Positions 1 to 9,507 of a stretch of 64,000 nt of DNA are shown one piece after another. The stretch is taken from contig NZ_JACHYJ010000008.1 of NCBI RefSeq assembly GCF_014192745.1, forward strand, positions 1 to 64,000, in the 5' to 3' direction. The notes under the pieces are model-generated. The model worked only from the letters and a program-made list of their open reading frames with translations. It was not told where the DNA came from and searched no databases. A program made the translations under genes and the position numbers. Numbering within the stretch: the first letter of the stretch is position 1; every line of letters begins with the position of its first letter. This stretch comes from Luteimonas sp. RC10. GTDB taxonomy: Bacteria; Pseudomonadota; Gammaproteobacteria; Xanthomonadales; Xanthomonadaceae.

Positions 1-614
1 GGCTCCGGAATCCAGGTGTCCAGCGCGTCGACCAGCTTCAGGATCGCAGGCACGCCGATCTCCGACTGGTCGCCTTCCAGCGCCAGGCGCGCCGAACCCG
101 AGATGATCGGGGTGTCGTCGCCCGGGAACTCGTACTTGCTCAGCAGCTCGCGCACTTCCATCTCGACCAGCTCGAGCAGCTCGGCGTCGTCCACCATGTC
201 GGCCTTGTTCAGGAACACGACGATGTACGGCACGCCGACCTGACGCGACAGCAGGATGTGCTCGCGCGTCTGCGGCATCGGGCCGTCAGCGGCCGAGCAC
301 ACCAGGATCGCGCCGTCCATCTGCGCCGCACCGGTGATCATGTTCTTGACGTAGTCCGCGTGGCCCGGGCAGTCGACGTGCGCGTAGTGGCGCGTCGGGC
401 TCTCGTATTCCACGTGCGCGGTCGAGATCGTGATGCCGCGCGCCTTTTCTTCCGGCGCCGCGTCGATCGCGTCGTAGGCCTTGAACTCGCCGCCGAAACG
501 CTCAGCGCCGATCTTCGTCAGCGCCGCCGTCAGCGTCGTCTTGCCGTGGTCGACGTGACCGATCGTGCCGACATTGACGTGCGGCTTGGTGCGCTCGAAC
601 TTACCCTTTGCCAT
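1..614 (-). CDS. tuf: Elongation factor Tu, N-terminal part (runs off the window)
   Basis: GTPase that delivers aminoacyl-tRNA to the ribosomal A site. About 204 residues are visible, from [19 protein letters not shown] onward; the rest lies beyond base 1. Residues 19-26 hold the P-loop GHVDHGKT, followed by switch I (RGITIS), the DCPGH G3 motif and the NKAD G4 motif, so the GTPase core is intact. It is the last member of a tRNA-Tyr/Gly/Thr-tuf unit, as in the E. coli tyrU-glyT-thrT-tufB operon. A stable hairpin separates it from tRNA-Thr. Start is the ATG at 614, which gives the family N-terminus. Confidence 0.98.
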   Translation of the reverse strand, partial: MAKGKFERTKPHVNVGTIGHVDHGKTTLTAALTKIGAERFGGEFKAYDAIDAAPEEKARGITISTAHVEYESPTRHYAHVDCPGHADYVKNMITGAAQMDGAILVCSAADGPMPQTREHILLSRQVGVPYIVVFLNKADMVDDAELLELVEMEVRELLSKYEFPGDDTPIISGSARLALEGDQSEIGVPAILKLVDALDTWIPE

Positions 615-659
615 GGCTGCCTTGTCTCGCTGAACGTTTGTGAATTGACTGCCTTAATG

Positions 660-689
660 AAAAGTCCGGCCATGAAGGGCCGGGCTTTT
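660..689 (-). terminator. Hairpin between tRNA-Thr and tuf
   Basis: Perfect-to-near-perfect stem of 12 pairs (AAAAGCCCGGCC with GGCCGGACTTTT on the minus strand) around a 6-base loop; one pair is G-U or A-C depending on strand. The T run is part of the stem, as in bidirectional intrinsic terminators. It could partly terminate tRNA transcripts before tuf, or mark an RNA-processing site. Visible structure is certain; function is inferred. Confidence 0.55.
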
Positions 690-709
690 CGCGGAAGGAT
701 CCGCATATA

Positions 710-785
710 TGGTGCTCACGAAAGGAATCGAACCTTCGACCTCCTCCTTACCAAGGAGGTGCTCTACCGACTGAGCTACGTGAGC
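710..785 (-). tRNA. tRNA-Thr (GGT)
   Basis: 76-base cloverleaf with encoded CCA. The acceptor 5' strand GCTCACG pairs with CGTGAGC; the anticodon stem CTCCT/AGGAG frames anticodon GGT; the T arm contains GGTTCGATTCC. It reads threonine codons ACC and ACU. It sits 37 bases after tRNA-Gly and before tuf, and is presumably cut from one precursor. Confidence 0.97.
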
Positions 786-822
786 AACGATTTCAACCTC
801 TGGATGCGGCCGGAGCCGTCAA

Positions 823-896
<74 letters not shown>

Positions 897-958
897 ACCG
901 GGATCCAGCCTGCCGCACAACCTGTCGCACTGCTTGTTCGTTCCACCGGACCGCAAGA

Positions 959-1044
959 TGGTGGAGGGAGGTGGATTCGAACCACCGAAGGCGTAAGCCA
1001 GCAGATTTACAGTCTGCCCCCGTTGGCCGCTTGGGTATCCCTCC
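959..1044 (-). tRNA. tRNA-Tyr (GTA)
   Basis: 86-base class II tRNA with a long variable arm and encoded CCA. Acceptor GGAGGGA pairs with TCCCTCC; anticodon GTA lies in the loop CTGTAAA; the T arm carries GGTTCGAATCC. It is the first gene of the operon, roughly 28 bases after the predicted transcription start. Confidence 0.97.
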
Positions 1045-1078
1045 GGCGATTTCGCGTTGCCGGTGAAAACAGCCCGCG

Positions 1079-1107
1079 ATTTTGCGGCCAGTTTTCCTTC
1101 CTGTCAA
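1079..1107 (-). promoter_or_regulatory. Sigma-70-type promoter of the tRNA-tuf operon
   Basis: On the minus strand a consensus -35 TTGACA (1102-1107) is followed after exactly 17 bases by CAAAAT (1079-1084) as -10. The stretch right after the -10 is CGCGGGC, a GC-rich discriminator typical of stable-RNA promoters under stringent control. Predicted start is near 1072, upstream of tRNA-Tyr. Sequence fit is directly visible; stringent control is inferred from the discriminator. Confidence 0.8.
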
Positions 1108-1183
1108 CGCCGCGATGCGGTGGAGCCAGGCTGCCCCGCCCCGGTACTTGCCGTACACGATGGCGGGGCGCGCATAGTACCGG

Positions 1184-2251
1184 TCAACGCGCCGGCGCGC
1201 CATCCTCTTGGGTGACATCGTCGCGCCCGATCGCGACATGCGGCACACCATCGGCGCCGATCCAGCCCCGGTACATGCCCTCGGTGTTGAACGGCATGGC
1301 GATGTTGCCGGCGGCATCGAGCGCGATCGCGCCGCCATTGCCGCCCATCGCCGGGATGTCCCGGTCGATCACCGCAGCGGCCGCCTCATCGATTCCCTCG
1401 CCCAGCAGCCCGACGCGGCTGCAGATCGTGTGCGCGGCGGCGCTGCGGATGTAGAACTCGCCCCAGCCGGTGCCCGAGACCGCACATCGCGCATCGGCCC
1501 AAGTGCCGGCGCCGATGACCGGCGCATCGCCCACACGCCCCCAGCGCTTGTCGGTCATGCCGCCGGTCGAGGTCGCCGCGGCCAGCGCGCCGCGCGCATC
1601 GAGCGCGACCGCGCCGACGGTCCCGAAATAGCGCAGCGGATCGTCAGCGACGACAGTCACCGCACGCTCGGCCGCGGCGCCCTCGGCCCGGACCTTCTGC
1701 AGTTGCTGCCAGCGCTTCTCGGTCCGGAACCAGGCCGGGCCGATCAGTTCGACCCCCTGCGACTGGGCGAATGCCTCGGCCCCCTCGCCGATCAGCATCA
1801 CGTGCGGGGAGTCCTCCATGACCCGCCGCGCGAGCTGGATCGGATTGCGGATCCGCCGCACGCCCGCGACCGCCCCCGCGGCGCGCGTGGCCCCGTCCAT
1901 CAGCGAGGCATCGAGCTCGTTGTGGCCCTCATGCGTGAACACCGCGCCGCGACCGGCGTTGAACGCCGGATCGTCCTCGAGCACGGTGACCGCCGCGACC
2001 ACCGCATCGAGCGCCGGCCGCCCCTCGCGCAGCAAGGCGTGGCCGGTGCGCAAGGCCAGCGCCAGCGCCGCGCGCGCCGAGGCCGCCTCCTCGGGCGTGA
2101 GATTGCCGCGCACGACCCCGGCGCCCCCATGGATCGCCAGCACCGGGCCGGGCGCGACCCCGTCCGCCGCCGCGCCGGACGCCACAGCCGGAGGTGGAAC
2201 GAGGACGGCGCTCGACAGCAGAACGCAGGCAGACAGGACGAGTGCGCGCAT
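1184..2251 (-). CDS. iaaA: Exported isoaspartyl peptidase/L-asparaginase (Ntn hydrolase, family T2)
   Basis: Hydrolyses beta-aspartyl (isoaspartyl) dipeptides and asparagine after autocleavage into alpha and beta subunits. The 355-residue protein opens with a signal-peptide-like segment (about 1-25, hydrophobic core LSACVLLSSAVLVPP). HGGAG (41-45) and NAGRGAVFT (about 98-106) follow. The catalytic threonine is T211 in FGTVGAVALD, where the precursor is cut; GGMTDKRWGRVGD matches the family substrate loop. The ATG at 2251 was chosen because it begins the signal peptide and has GGAG upstream; an in-frame extension to 2365 lacks these. It stands alone, after the ychF terminator. An exported location would suit peptide scavenging. 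Confidence 0.9.
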   Translation of the reverse strand: MRALVLSACVLLSSAVLVPPPAVASGAAADGVAPGPVLAIHGGAGVVRGNLTPEEAASARAALALALRTGHALLREGRPALDAVVAAVTVLEDDPAFNAGRGAVFTHEGHNELDASLMDGATRAAGAVAGVRRIRNPIQLARRVMEDSPHVMLIGEGAEAFAQSQGVELIGPAWFRTEKRWQQLQKVRAEGAAAERAVTVVADDPLRYFGTVGAVALDARGALAAATSTGGMTDKRWGRVGDAPVIGAGTWADARCAVSGTGWGEFYIRSAAAHTICSRVGLLGEGIDEAAAAVIDRDIPAMGGNGGAIALDAAGNIAMPFNTEGMYRGWIGADGVPHVAIGRDDVTQEDGAPAR

Positions 2252-2368
2252 GGGAACTCCGGTGACGTGGCAAGGCGTCGAGTGTAGGCGGGCCGCGGCC
2301 CATCGACACGCGACGCGTCGCGGCCATCGGCCGACATGCCGCGCCTGCCCATGGGCGCCAGACACGCG

Positions 2369-2392
2369 AAAGGCGCCCCGAAGGACGCCTTT
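2369..2392 (-). terminator. Intrinsic terminator after ychF with UUCG tetraloop
   Basis: On the minus strand AAAGGCGTCC pairs with GGGCGCCTTT around a C(UUCG)G tetraloop, an exceptionally stable hairpin. It ends in TTT and lies 62 bases after the ychF stop, so it closes the operon that ends with ychF. Confidence 0.75.
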
Positions 2393-2454
2393 GGCGATAT
2401 TCGACCCTCAAGGACTCAGACGGCGGAACTCACGCCAAAGCCCCTCGACGCAAA

Positions 2455-3546
2455 TCAGACGTTGAAGCGGAAATGCATCACGTCGCCGTCCTTGACGATG
2501 TACTCCTTGCCCTCCAGGCGCCACTTGCCGGCTTCCTTGGCACCTGATTCGCCGCCGTAACGGATGAAGTCGTCGTAGCCGACGACCTCGGCACGGATGA
2601 AGCCCTTCTCGAAGTCGGTATGGATGACCGCAGCGGCCTGCGGCGCGGTCGCGCCGATCTTCACCGTCCATGCCCGCACTTCCTTGACGCCGGCGGTGAA
2701 GTAGGTCTGCAGTGCCAGCAGGCCGTAGGCGGCGCGGATCACCCGGTTCAGACCGGGTTCGTCGAGCCCGAGGTCGGCCAGGAACGCATCGCGGTCGGCG
2801 TCGTCGAGCTGCGACAGCTCCTCTTCGATCGCCGCCGACACCGGCACGACCTCGGCGCCCTCGCCCGCCGCGCGCGCGCGCACCGCGTCAAGGTGGGGAT
2901 TGTTCTCGAAGCCGTCCTCGAGCACGTTGGCGATGTACAGCACCGGCTTGGCGGTCAGCAGGAACAGATCGCGGATCGCCGCGCGGTCGTCGTCCGACAA
3001 TTCGAGCGAGCGCACCGGCCGACCGTCGGCCAGCCCCTTGTGCACGCGGCCGAGCACCTCGGCGCGGACCTTCGCATCCTTGTCGCCGGTCTTGGCCGAA
3101 CGCTCGGCGCGCTGCAGCGCGCGCTCGACCGAATCGAGATCGGCCAGCGCCAACTCGGTGTCGATCGTCTCGATATCGGCGATCGGGTCGACCTTGTTGT
3201 TGACGTGGATGACGTCCGGGTTCTCGAAACAGCGCACGACGTGCGTGATCGCATCGACCTCACGGATGTGCGACAGGAACTTGTTGCCCAGGCCCTCGCC
3301 GCTGGCCGCACCGGCGACCAGCCCGGCGATGTCGACGAACTCGACCGCCGTCGGCAGCACTTTCTGCGGCTTGACGATCGTCGCCAACGCGTTCAGACGC
3401 AGGTCCGGCACCGGCACGATGCCGACGTTCGGCTCGATCGTGCAGAACGGGAAGTTGGCCGCAGCGATGCCCGCCTTGGTCAGTGCATTGAAGAGAGTCG
3501 ACTTGCCGACGTTCGGCAGGCCGACGATGCCGCATTTAATGCCCAT
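2455..3546 (-). CDS. ychF: Redox-regulated ATPase/GTPase YchF (Obg family)
   Basis: Cytosolic P-loop NTPase of the OLA1/YchF subgroup, known to prefer ATP and to bind ribosomes. At 363 residues it has the exact E. coli length. G1 is GLPNVGKS (8-15), then TLFNALT, and the C-terminal TGS domain ends in MHFRFNV. Start ATG 3546 gives the family N-terminus [16 protein letters not shown]. It is the last gene of the ispE-prs-rplY-pth-ychF transcript, separated from pth by 87 bases that carry heptamer repeats, and followed by a UUCG terminator. pth-ychF adjacency is classical. Confidence 0.97.
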   Translation of the reverse strand: MGIKCGIVGLPNVGKSTLFNALTKAGIAAANFPFCTIEPNVGIVPVPDLRLNALATIVKPQKVLPTAVEFVDIAGLVAGAASGEGLGNKFLSHIREVDAITHVVRCFENPDVIHVNNKVDPIADIETIDTELALADLDSVERALQRAERSAKTGDKDAKVRAEVLGRVHKGLADGRPVRSLELSDDDRAAIRDLFLLTAKPVLYIANVLEDGFENNPHLDAVRARAAGEGAEVVPVSAAIEEELSQLDDADRDAFLADLGLDEPGLNRVIRAAYGLLALQTYFTAGVKEVRAWTVKIGATAPQAAAVIHTDFEKGFIRAEVVGYDDFIRYGGESGAKEAGKWRLEGKEYIVKDGDVMHFRFNV

Positions 3547-3555
3547 GGCGCGTCC

Positions 3556-3637
3556 GTGATTCGTGATTCGTGATTCGTGATTCGCGATTGGGGACTCAAG
3601 GCGGCCGGTGCGCCCCGAATCGCCAATCACCAATTAC
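3556..3637. repeat. Heptamer array with inverted partner between pth and ychF
   Basis: Four exact tandem copies of GTGATTC (3556-3583) are followed in register by GCGATTG (3584-3590) and GGGACTC (3591-3597). On the far side of a GC spacer are complementary heptamers GAATCGC, CAATCAC and CAATTAC (3617-3637). The inner parts can fold into an imperfect stem of about 16 pairs. The array overlaps the pth stop codon and is transcribed in the operon. Confidence 0.8.
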
Positions 3638-4218
3638 GGCTTCACCGTATGCAGCCGCGTCATCGCGTCCATGAAGTTGCCCGCCAGCGCGAGCGGCAGC
3701 GCATCGATCGCGTCATCCACGGCGCGGCCGATCAGGATGTCGTCGTCGGCGCTCGGTCGGCCCAGCACCCAGGGCGTGACCTTGTCGCGGTGGCCGGGAT
3801 GGCCGATACCGATGCGCAGGCGATGGAATCGACCGTGACCCAACAGCCGCATCGTGTCGCGCAGGCCGTTCTGGCCACCATGGCCGCCGTCGAACTTGAA
3901 CCTCGCCACGCCGGGCGGCAGGTCCAGCTCGTCGTGGGCGATCAGCGTGCGCTCGGGGTCGATCTTCCAGAACCGCTGTGCGGCCAATACCGACTTGCCG
4001 CTGAGGTTCATGAAGGTCGCCGGCTTGAGCAGGCGCACGTCATGCCCATCGATGCGCACCCGCGCGGTCTCGCCGAACAGCTTGGCATCGATGGCGAACG
4101 CCTCGCCGGCACGTGCGGCAAGCGCGTCGACGACGCGGAACCCGGCGTTGTGCCGGGTCCGCGCGTGCTCGGGGCCGGGATTGCCCAGCCCCACGATCAA
4201 TTGCAGACCGGTCGTCAT
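3634..4218 (-). CDS. pth: Peptidyl-tRNA hydrolase
   Basis: Frees tRNA from peptidyl-tRNA dropped off the ribosome. The 194-residue length equals that of E. coli Pth. The active-site region GLGNPGPEHARTRHNAGF holds Asn13 and catalytic His23; FMNLSGKSV supplies the substrate-binding Asn, HDELDLPPG the Asp, and GGHGGQNGLRD the conserved clamp. Start ATG 4218 places these at family positions. It follows rplY by 52 bases in the same operon; a translation-quality gene next to a ribosomal protein gene is common. Confidence 0.97.
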   Translation of the reverse strand: MTTGLQLIVGLGNPGPEHARTRHNAGFRVVDALAARAGEAFAIDAKLFGETARVRIDGHDVRLLKPATFMNLSGKSVLAAQRFWKIDPERTLIAHDELDLPPGVARFKFDGGHGGQNGLRDTMRLLGHGRFHRLRIGIGHPGHRDKVTPWVLGRPSADDDILIGRAVDDAIDALPLALAGNFMDAMTRLHTVKP

Positions 4219-4270
4219 CGCAATGCCGCCGGGACGCGCGCCCGAACCGGCACGCGCGCCCACGACGGAA

Positions 4271-4924
4271 TTACTCGTCCTTCGCGGCCTTGGTCGCCGG
4301 CACATCGGCCGACGCGCCCTCGCCCTCTTCAGGCTCGGCTTCGACGCGACCGTGCTTGGCGACGACCACAGCGACGTCGTGGTCGGGGCCCAGCGCCAGC
4401 TCGGGAATCTCCACGCCCTTGGGCAGCTTCAGCGCCGAGAGGTGGATGATGTCGCCGACCGCCAGATTGGCCAGGTCGACCTCGATCGAGGACGGCAGGT
4501 CCTTGGGCAGACAGGTCACGGTGACTTCGGTGAGCTCGTGCATCACGATCACGTCGGCCGCCTTGCCGGCCGGCGAGGTGTCCTCGTTGAGGAAGTGCAG
4601 CTGCACCGCCGTCTTGATCACCTCGTTGTCGTTCACGCGCTGGAAGTCCAGGTGCAGGATCTGCTGCTTGAACGGGTGACGCTGCATATCGCGCAGCAGC
4701 ACCTTCTGAACGTCGCCATTGAGGCTCAGGTCCAGGATCGACGCGTAGAACCACTCGTGCTGGCTGGCGAGCCAGACATCGTTGTGGCTGAGCTTGATGC
4801 TCACCGGTGCGAGGTCGCCGCCGTAGACGACAGCAGGCACTTCACCGGCGTGACGGAGGCGGCGGCTCGCACCCTTCCCCTCGTCCTCGCGGCGCTGCAC
4901 CTTGATTTCATGCGAAATGGCCAT
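4271..4924 (-). CDS. rplY: Ribosomal protein bL25, long CTC-type
   Basis: Binds 5S rRNA in the large subunit. The 217 residues correspond to the two-domain CTC/TL5 form: N-terminal L25 domain (about 1-95, KVQRREDEGKGASRRLR) and a C-terminal beta domain (about 100-190), then an acidic tail rich in E, A and K. Start ATG 4924 is preferred over the GTG nine bases upstream because it gives MAISHEIKVQ. It lies downstream of prs by 86 bases and upstream of pth. The intervening stretch holds a small CCGCC/GGCGG hairpin. Confidence 0.95.
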   Translation of the reverse strand: MAISHEIKVQRREDEGKGASRRLRHAGEVPAVVYGGDLAPVSIKLSHNDVWLASQHEWFYASILDLSLNGDVQKVLLRDMQRHPFKQQILHLDFQRVNDNEVIKTAVQLHFLNEDTSPAGKAADVIVMHELTEVTVTCLPKDLPSSIEVDLANLAVGDIIHLSALKLPKGVEIPELALGPDHDVAVVVAKHGRVEAEPEEGEGASADVPATKAAKDE

Positions 4925-5010
4925 TGGATTCACTCTTGATGTTGCGATGATTCCGCCTCGCGGCGGTTGGGTTGACTCTTCCGCGACCAGAAGAGCCGGT
5001 TGGATTCAGA

Positions 5011-5970
5011 TCAATCCACGTACAGCGAACTGACCGACTCACCGAACGCGATCCGGCGGATCGTCTCGGCGAGCAGTTCGGCGACGCTGAGCTGGCGGAT
5101 GCGCGCGCAGTTGCGTGCGGCCTCCGACAGCGGAATGGTGTCGGTGACGACCATCTCGTCGAGCTGGGACTTGTTGATGTTGTCGATCGCAGCCCCCGAC
5201 AGCACCGCGTGCGTGCAATAGGCGACCACCTTGATGGCCCCCTGGGCCTTGAGCGCGGCGGCGGCGGCGCACAGCGTGCCGGCGGTATCGACGATGTCGT
5301 CGACCAGCACGCAGGTCTTGCCCTGCACGTCGCCGATGATGTTCATCACCGTGGCGACGTTCGCGCGCGGACGGCGCTTGTCGATGATCGCCAGGTCCGC
5401 ATCGTCGAGCCGCTTGGCGATCGCGCGCGCGCGCACCACGCCACCGACGTCCGGGGACACGACGATCAGGTTGTCGGTGCCGTGCGCGCGCCAGATGTCG
5501 GCCAGCAGCAACGGCGAGGCATAGACGTTGTCGACCGGGATGTCGAAGAAGCCCTGAATCTGGTCGGCGTGCAGGTCCACCGTCAGCACGCGATCGGCGC
5601 CGGCGGCGGTGATGATGCGCGCGGCGACCTTGGCGGTGATCGGCACGCGGCTCGAGCGCAGCCGGCGGTCCTGACGCGAATAGCCGAAGTACGGGATCAC
5701 CGCAGTGACGCTCGACACCGATGCGCGCTTGAGCGCGTCGATCAGCACCAAGAGCTCCATCAGGTTCTCGGCAGACGGCGCGCAGGTGGGCTGCAGGACG
5801 AACACGTCCTGGCGGCGCACGGTCTCCTCGATCTCGACCTGCACCTCGCCGTCGGAGAACGTGGACACCAGTGCCCGTCCCTGGCGCACCCCCAGCTCGC
5901 GGCAGACGGACTTGGCGAGCGGGCGATTGGCGTTGCCCGAGAAGATCAGGAGATTGCGTTCTTCTTTCAT
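5011..5970 (-). CDS. prs: Ribose-phosphate pyrophosphokinase
   Basis: Makes PRPP from ribose 5-phosphate and ATP, feeding purine, pyrimidine, His, Trp and NAD synthesis. The 319 residues match the class I enzyme. [26 protein letters not shown] and the ATP site [11 protein letters not shown] are present, and [14 protein letters not shown] is the PRPP-binding loop with its two aspartates. Start ATG 5970 gives the usual short N-terminus. Preceded in the transcript by tRNA-Gln and ispE, an order conserved in many gammaproteobacteria. Confidence 0.97.
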   Translation of the reverse strand: MKEERNLLIFSGNANRPLAKSVCRELGVRQGRALVSTFSDGEVQVEIEETVRRQDVFVLQPTCAPSAENLMELLVLIDALKRASVSSVTAVIPYFGYSRQDRRLRSSRVPITAKVAARIITAAGADRVLTVDLHADQIQGFFDIPVDNVYASPLLLADIWRAHGTDNLIVVSPDVGGVVRARAIAKRLDDADLAIIDKRRPRANVATVMNIIGDVQGKTCVLVDDIVDTAGTLCAAAAALKAQGAIKVVAYCTHAVLSGAAIDNINKSQLDEMVVTDTIPLSEAARNCARIRQLSVAELLAETIRRIAFGESVSSLYVD

Positions 5971-6036
5971 GTCGGAGATTCCGCGTCGCTCTGACCGAGC
6001 GGATGGAAGGACCGTGCACGCACGCGCGCACGGGCA

Positions 6037-6112
6037 TGGCAGGGGCGGCAGGATTCGAACCTGCGAATGCCGGGATCAAAACCCGGTGCCTTAACCACTT
6101 GGCGACGCCCCT
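6037..6112 (-). tRNA. tRNA-Gln (TTG)
   Basis: 76 bases with encoded CCA. Acceptor AGGGGCG pairs with CGCCCCT; anticodon TTG lies in the loop TTTTGAT; the T arm has GGTTCGAATCC. It is embedded on the same strand between ispE (54 bases upstream) and prs (66 bases downstream), so it is probably cut from the operon mRNA unless it has its own promoter. Confidence 0.97.
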
Positions 6113-6167
6113 ATGGCGAACAGGATTGGATTGAGATCGGGATTCGGCAGCGCCGGACCACGCATCT

Positions 6168-7049
6168 TCAACCCTTATCCCGAATTTCCCTTTCCAGTGC
6201 CTCGAGCAGCGGCGAGCGGGCGGCACCGGCGACCACACGGGTCTGGACCCGCGATGCGACCTGCGCCTGGGCGGCCTCGGCGGATTCGCGGGTCGCGAAT
6301 TCGACGAAGCAGCCGCTGCCCGTCCCGGTCAGGCGCGGTGTGCCGACCGTTGCGAGCGCGGCAAACACCGCCTCGACGGCAGGTTCGCGGCGCCGCAGGA
6401 CCGGCTCGAACGCGTTGCCGAGCGAAGCACCTGAAACGAAGTCGACCATTGTCGCGGGCTGGGCATTTCGCGTCAATTCAGGGGCCTGAAACAGGCCCGC
6501 GGTGTTCACGTGCACGCCGGGGTCGGCGAGCAGATACCAGGCCGGTTCGAGCGCCACCGGGCTGAGCGTTTCGCCCACGCCCTCGGCCCAGGCGTTGCGG
6601 CCGCGGACGAACACCGGCACATCGGCCCCTAGCGAAAGACCCAACTCGGCCAGCCGGTCCTCACCGAGATCGGTGCCCCACAGCCGGTCGAGCACCCGCA
6701 GCACGGTGGCCGCATCCGACGATCCACCGCCGAGCCCGGCCCCGGTCGGAATCCGCTTTTCGACGGCGATATCGGCGCCTTGCGTACAATTGGCAGCACT
6801 TTGAAGCAGACGCGCCGCACGCACGACGAGATCATCGTCCTCCGCCAATCCGGGGACCGAAGCCCCGACCCGGCGGATCAGACCGTCGTCGCGGCGCCGC
6901 AGGCGCACCGTGTCGCCCCAGTCGAGCATCCGGAACACCGTCTGCAAGGCGTGGTAACCGTCTGCACGCCGGGCGGTGATCCTGAGGAACAGATTGAGCT
7001 TGGCCGGGGCCGGCCAACTGGACCAGCCGGCATCGTCCAGCGGCGTCAC
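6168..7049 (-). CDS. ispE: 4-diphosphocytidyl-2-C-methyl-D-erythritol kinase
   Basis: GHMP kinase that phosphorylates CDP-ME in the non-mevalonate isoprenoid pathway. The 293 residues contain the substrate Lys motif [12 protein letters not shown] near the N-terminus, the GHMP ATP loop [16 protein letters not shown], and the C-terminal motif [15 protein letters not shown] start at 7049 is chosen because it overlaps the lolB stop as GTGA, a typical translational coupling, and yields [12 protein letters not shown] just before the kinase fold. Relevant to the HMG-CoA reductase in this window: this MEP enzyme makes a biosynthetic role for HMG-CoA reductase less likely. Confidence 0.95.
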   Translation of the reverse strand: MTPLDDAGWSSWPAPAKLNLFLRITARRADGYHALQTVFRMLDWGDTVRLRRRDDGLIRRVGASVPGLAEDDDLVVRAARLLQSAANCTQGADIAVEKRIPTGAGLGGGSSDAATVLRVLDRLWGTDLGEDRLAELGLSLGADVPVFVRGRNAWAEGVGETLSPVALEPAWYLLADPGVHVNTAGLFQAPELTRNAQPATMVDFVSGASLGNAFEPVLRRREPAVEAVFAALATVGTPRLTGTGSGCFVEFATRESAEAAQAQVASRVQTRVVAGAARSPLLEALEREIRDKG

Positions 7050-7723
7050 GGCGCGACAGGCGCTGCGGACGCAGCGCCGGGAAGCGTCCAGGCATCGACC
7101 ACCAGCCGCACCCGCGCCGTGCCGCGCGCGGCATTCACGCGAGTGGGCAGCGCCAGCGCGCCGTCGGTGTCGGGTTGCCACTCGAGATAATCGATCGTCC
7201 AGCCGTCCTGGCGCAGCCGTGCCAAGCGCCCCGCGGCGTCGTAGTCGACCTCAGCCTCGCCCGACAGGGCAGCGTCGGCGCGCGCGCCGGCCGCCCAGGC
7301 AGCCATCGCCGCGACCGGGATCTCGAACCCGGTGGTCTCCCACAGCAACTGCCCGACATCGGCGCTTTCGTGCGGCCCACCGTCCAGGCCGTCGATCCGT
7401 GCGCCGTCCGGTCCACCCTGCAGTTGCCAGCTCTGGCGGGTGACCGGCGCGCTGAGCACGACCCGGTAACGCGCGCCCTGCTGCTGCCACTCGATGCGAC
7501 CACTGCCGCCATCGCGGCCGTTGGACATCGCCACACGCCCTGTGAATCCGAACTCCGGCAGGGCGCGCACCGCCGCCTCACGCGCAGCGAGCCGGGCATC
7601 GGCCGCCGCCCGCGCGTCGGCGTCGAGCCGCACGACCTCGGCAGGCGGCCGGACCGGGACGCTGGTGCAGGCCGACAGCGCGAGCACCGCCGCGAGCATC
7701 GCCATGCCATGCCACCGTCTCAT
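7046..7723 (-). CDS. lolB: Outer-membrane lipoprotein receptor LolB
   Basis: Accepts lipoproteins from LolA and inserts them into the inner leaflet of the outer membrane. The 225-residue precursor has a lipoprotein signal with lipobox LSAC (Cys about 19), followed by TSVPV with no Asp at +2, consistent with outer-membrane sorting. The body carries the LolB features [14 protein letters not shown] and [12 protein letters not shown] overlap with the upstream TPR gene and GTGA overlap with ispE show tight coupling. lolB-ispE-prs order supports the name. Confidence 0.9.
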   Translation of the reverse strand: MRRWHGMAMLAAVLALSACTSVPVRPPAEVVRLDADARAAADARLAAREAAVRALPEFGFTGRVAMSNGRDGGSGRIEWQQQGARYRVVLSAPVTRQSWQLQGGPDGARIDGLDGGPHESADVGQLLWETTGFEIPVAAMAAWAAGARADAALSGEAEVDYDAAGRLARLRQDGWTIDYLEWQPDTDGALALPTRVNAARGTARVRLVVDAWTLPGAASAAPVAP

Positions 7724-9414
7724 GCGCCGGTGACCTCCAGCGCACGCAGCAGCGACCGGTTCTCCGGATCGATGGCGCGCGCCTCGTCGAAGTACTTGCG
7801 CGCCTCGTCACGGCGCCCCATCGCCCAGAGCACCTGGGCGATGTGCGCGGCAACTTCCGCGTCCTTCATCATCGAATAGGCCCGGCGCAGCTCCACCAGC
7901 GCTTCGGCATTGCGGCCCAGGCGGTGCAACACCCAGCCGTAGCTGTCGACGATCGCGGCATTGTCGGGCTCGGCCACACGCGCACGGTCGATCAGTTCCA
8001 GCGCCTCGGTGTAGCGGGTGGTGCGATCGGCCAGCGTGTACCCCAGCGCATTGAGCGCAGCGACGTTTTCCGGCTCGGCGACCAGCAGCCGGCGCAGGTC
8101 GGCCTCGGCGCGCGGAATGTCGTCGCGGCGCTCCCACATCAGCGCACGTGCGTAGAGCAGCGCCGGGTCGTCGGGCATTGCCGACAACCCCCGGTTGTAG
8201 GCGTCGAGCTCGGCCGGATCGTCGGCCGACTGGCGCAGCTCGGCCTCCAGCAGATAGGCGCTGCGGCGGAATTCGTCATCGGCGGTGCCGTCGGCCTGCA
8301 GCGCACGCAAGCGCGCCCAGGCCTCGTCGTGGCGCCCCAGTTCGTGCAGCACCCGGGCGCCGCGCAGCCTGGCCTGGAAGCGTTCTTCGCCGCCCGGCAC
8401 CGCGTCGTACCACTCCAGCGCCTCGTCGTACTGCTCCAGGTACTCGGCCATCTGCCCCAGCAGCAACCGCTGCGCAGGATTGGGCGCCAGCGCCACCGCC
8501 TTGACCTCCTCGTACAGCGCCGCCAGCCGCGCCTTGTCCTGGGCGCGGGCCAGCAGCGAGGCCCGCAGCACATAGGTGCGGCCATCCTGCGGGCCTGCCG
8601 CCAGCGTGGCTTCGGCGGCGTCGAGATCCCCCATCGCCTCGTACTCGCCCGCGATCGCCAGGCGCAGGTCGGGCGCGGCCAGCGCCGCTTCGGCCATCGC
8701 CGCCAGCGCCGCGCGGGCCTCGTCCAGACGACCCGACTCGCGCAGCTGACTGGCCCGCAGCAGCGCGACCCGCGGCTCGCCGGGGAAGCGCGCGACGATG
8801 TTGTCGAGCACGCGCTCGGTCAGGTCGGGGCGATCGAGCCGCTGGGCCAGGCCGCCGAACGCCATCCACGCCTGCAACTCGTCGGGAATCGCGCCATCGG
8901 CGACGATCCGCTCGAGCAACCGCGCCGCCTGCTGCGGATCGCGACCACCGCCCGACAGCACTGTGAAGGCATGCCGCCAGCCAGTCGCATCGCCACTGCG
9001 CAACAGGGCTTCGAGCTGGCGCCGCGCGGCGCGATCGCGCCCATTGCGCAACGACAGCGTCGCCTCCGCGGCCCGCATCGGCAGCGACTCGGGCGCGTTG
9101 CGGCGCCACAGGTCCAGCGCCTGGCCCGCGCGGCGGTCGTCCCCGGCCAGCAGCGCGATGCGGGTCGCCCGCTCGGCCAGCCCGGCATCGCCGTCCGAAT
9201 GGCGGGCCGCGTCCAGATACCAGTTGGCGGCCTCGTCCAGACGCCCGGCCTGCACCGCGAATTCGCCGGCCAATGTGGCGCCGAGCACGTCGCGCCTGAG
9301 CGGATCTGTGGCCTCGGCCGCGGGCTGCGCCTGCGCCGCGCAGGCGACGCCGAGCAACGGCACCAGCAGGGCCGCGCGCAATCGGGCGACCGGAATGGAA
9401 TCGAAAACGGGCAT
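7720..9414 (-). CDS. Exported tetratricopeptide-repeat protein
   Basis: 564 residues: a signal peptide (about 1-25, [16 protein letters not shown]) then almost continuous alpha-helical TPR units, best seen at the C-terminus ([56 protein letters not shown]). Such proteins act as periplasmic or outer-membrane scaffolds; this type is often found next to lolB and has no settled function. ATG 9414 is preferred to a TTG nine bases upstream. It is divergent from hemA, sharing a 93-base intergenic region. Confidence 0.85.
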   Translation of the reverse strand: MPVFDSIPVARLRAALLVPLLGVACAAQAQPAAEATDPLRRDVLGATLAGEFAVQAGRLDEAANWYLDAARHSDGDAGLAERATRIALLAGDDRRAGQALDLWRRNAPESLPMRAAEATLSLRNGRDRAARRQLEALLRSGDATGWRHAFTVLSGGGRDPQQAARLLERIVADGAIPDELQAWMAFGGLAQRLDRPDLTERVLDNIVARFPGEPRVALLRASQLRESGRLDEARAALAAMAEAALAAPDLRLAIAGEYEAMGDLDAAEATLAAGPQDGRTYVLRASLLARAQDKARLAALYEEVKAVALAPNPAQRLLLGQMAEYLEQYDEALEWYDAVPGGEERFQARLRGARVLHELGRHDEAWARLRALQADGTADDEFRRSAYLLEAELRQSADDPAELDAYNRGLSAMPDDPALLYARALMWERRDDIPRAEADLRRLLVAEPENVAALNALGYTLADRTTRYTEALELIDRARVAEPDNAAIVDSYGWVLHRLGRNAEALVELRRAYSMMKDAEVAAHIAQVLWAMGRRDEARKYFDEARAIDPENRSLLRALEVTGA

Positions 9415-9431
9415 CTGGGGCAACCGGGCCG

Positions 9432-9489
9432 TAAAATGGGCGCTTCACCGGAAGCTTATCGCAAGCGCCTGAACGGGATGAGCCATCCC
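9432..9489 (+). promoter_or_regulatory. Possible -10 and leader hairpin of hemA
   Basis: TAAAAT (9432-9437) lies 70 bases before the hemA ATG, with no clear -35. It is followed by the perfect hairpin GGGATG-AGC-CATCCC (9475-9489) 18 bases before the start codon, where it could affect ribosome access. Both elements are visible; their roles are inferred and uncertain. Confidence 0.35.
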
Positions 9490-9507
9490 GGGAGAGCCCG
9501 CCAGCCC

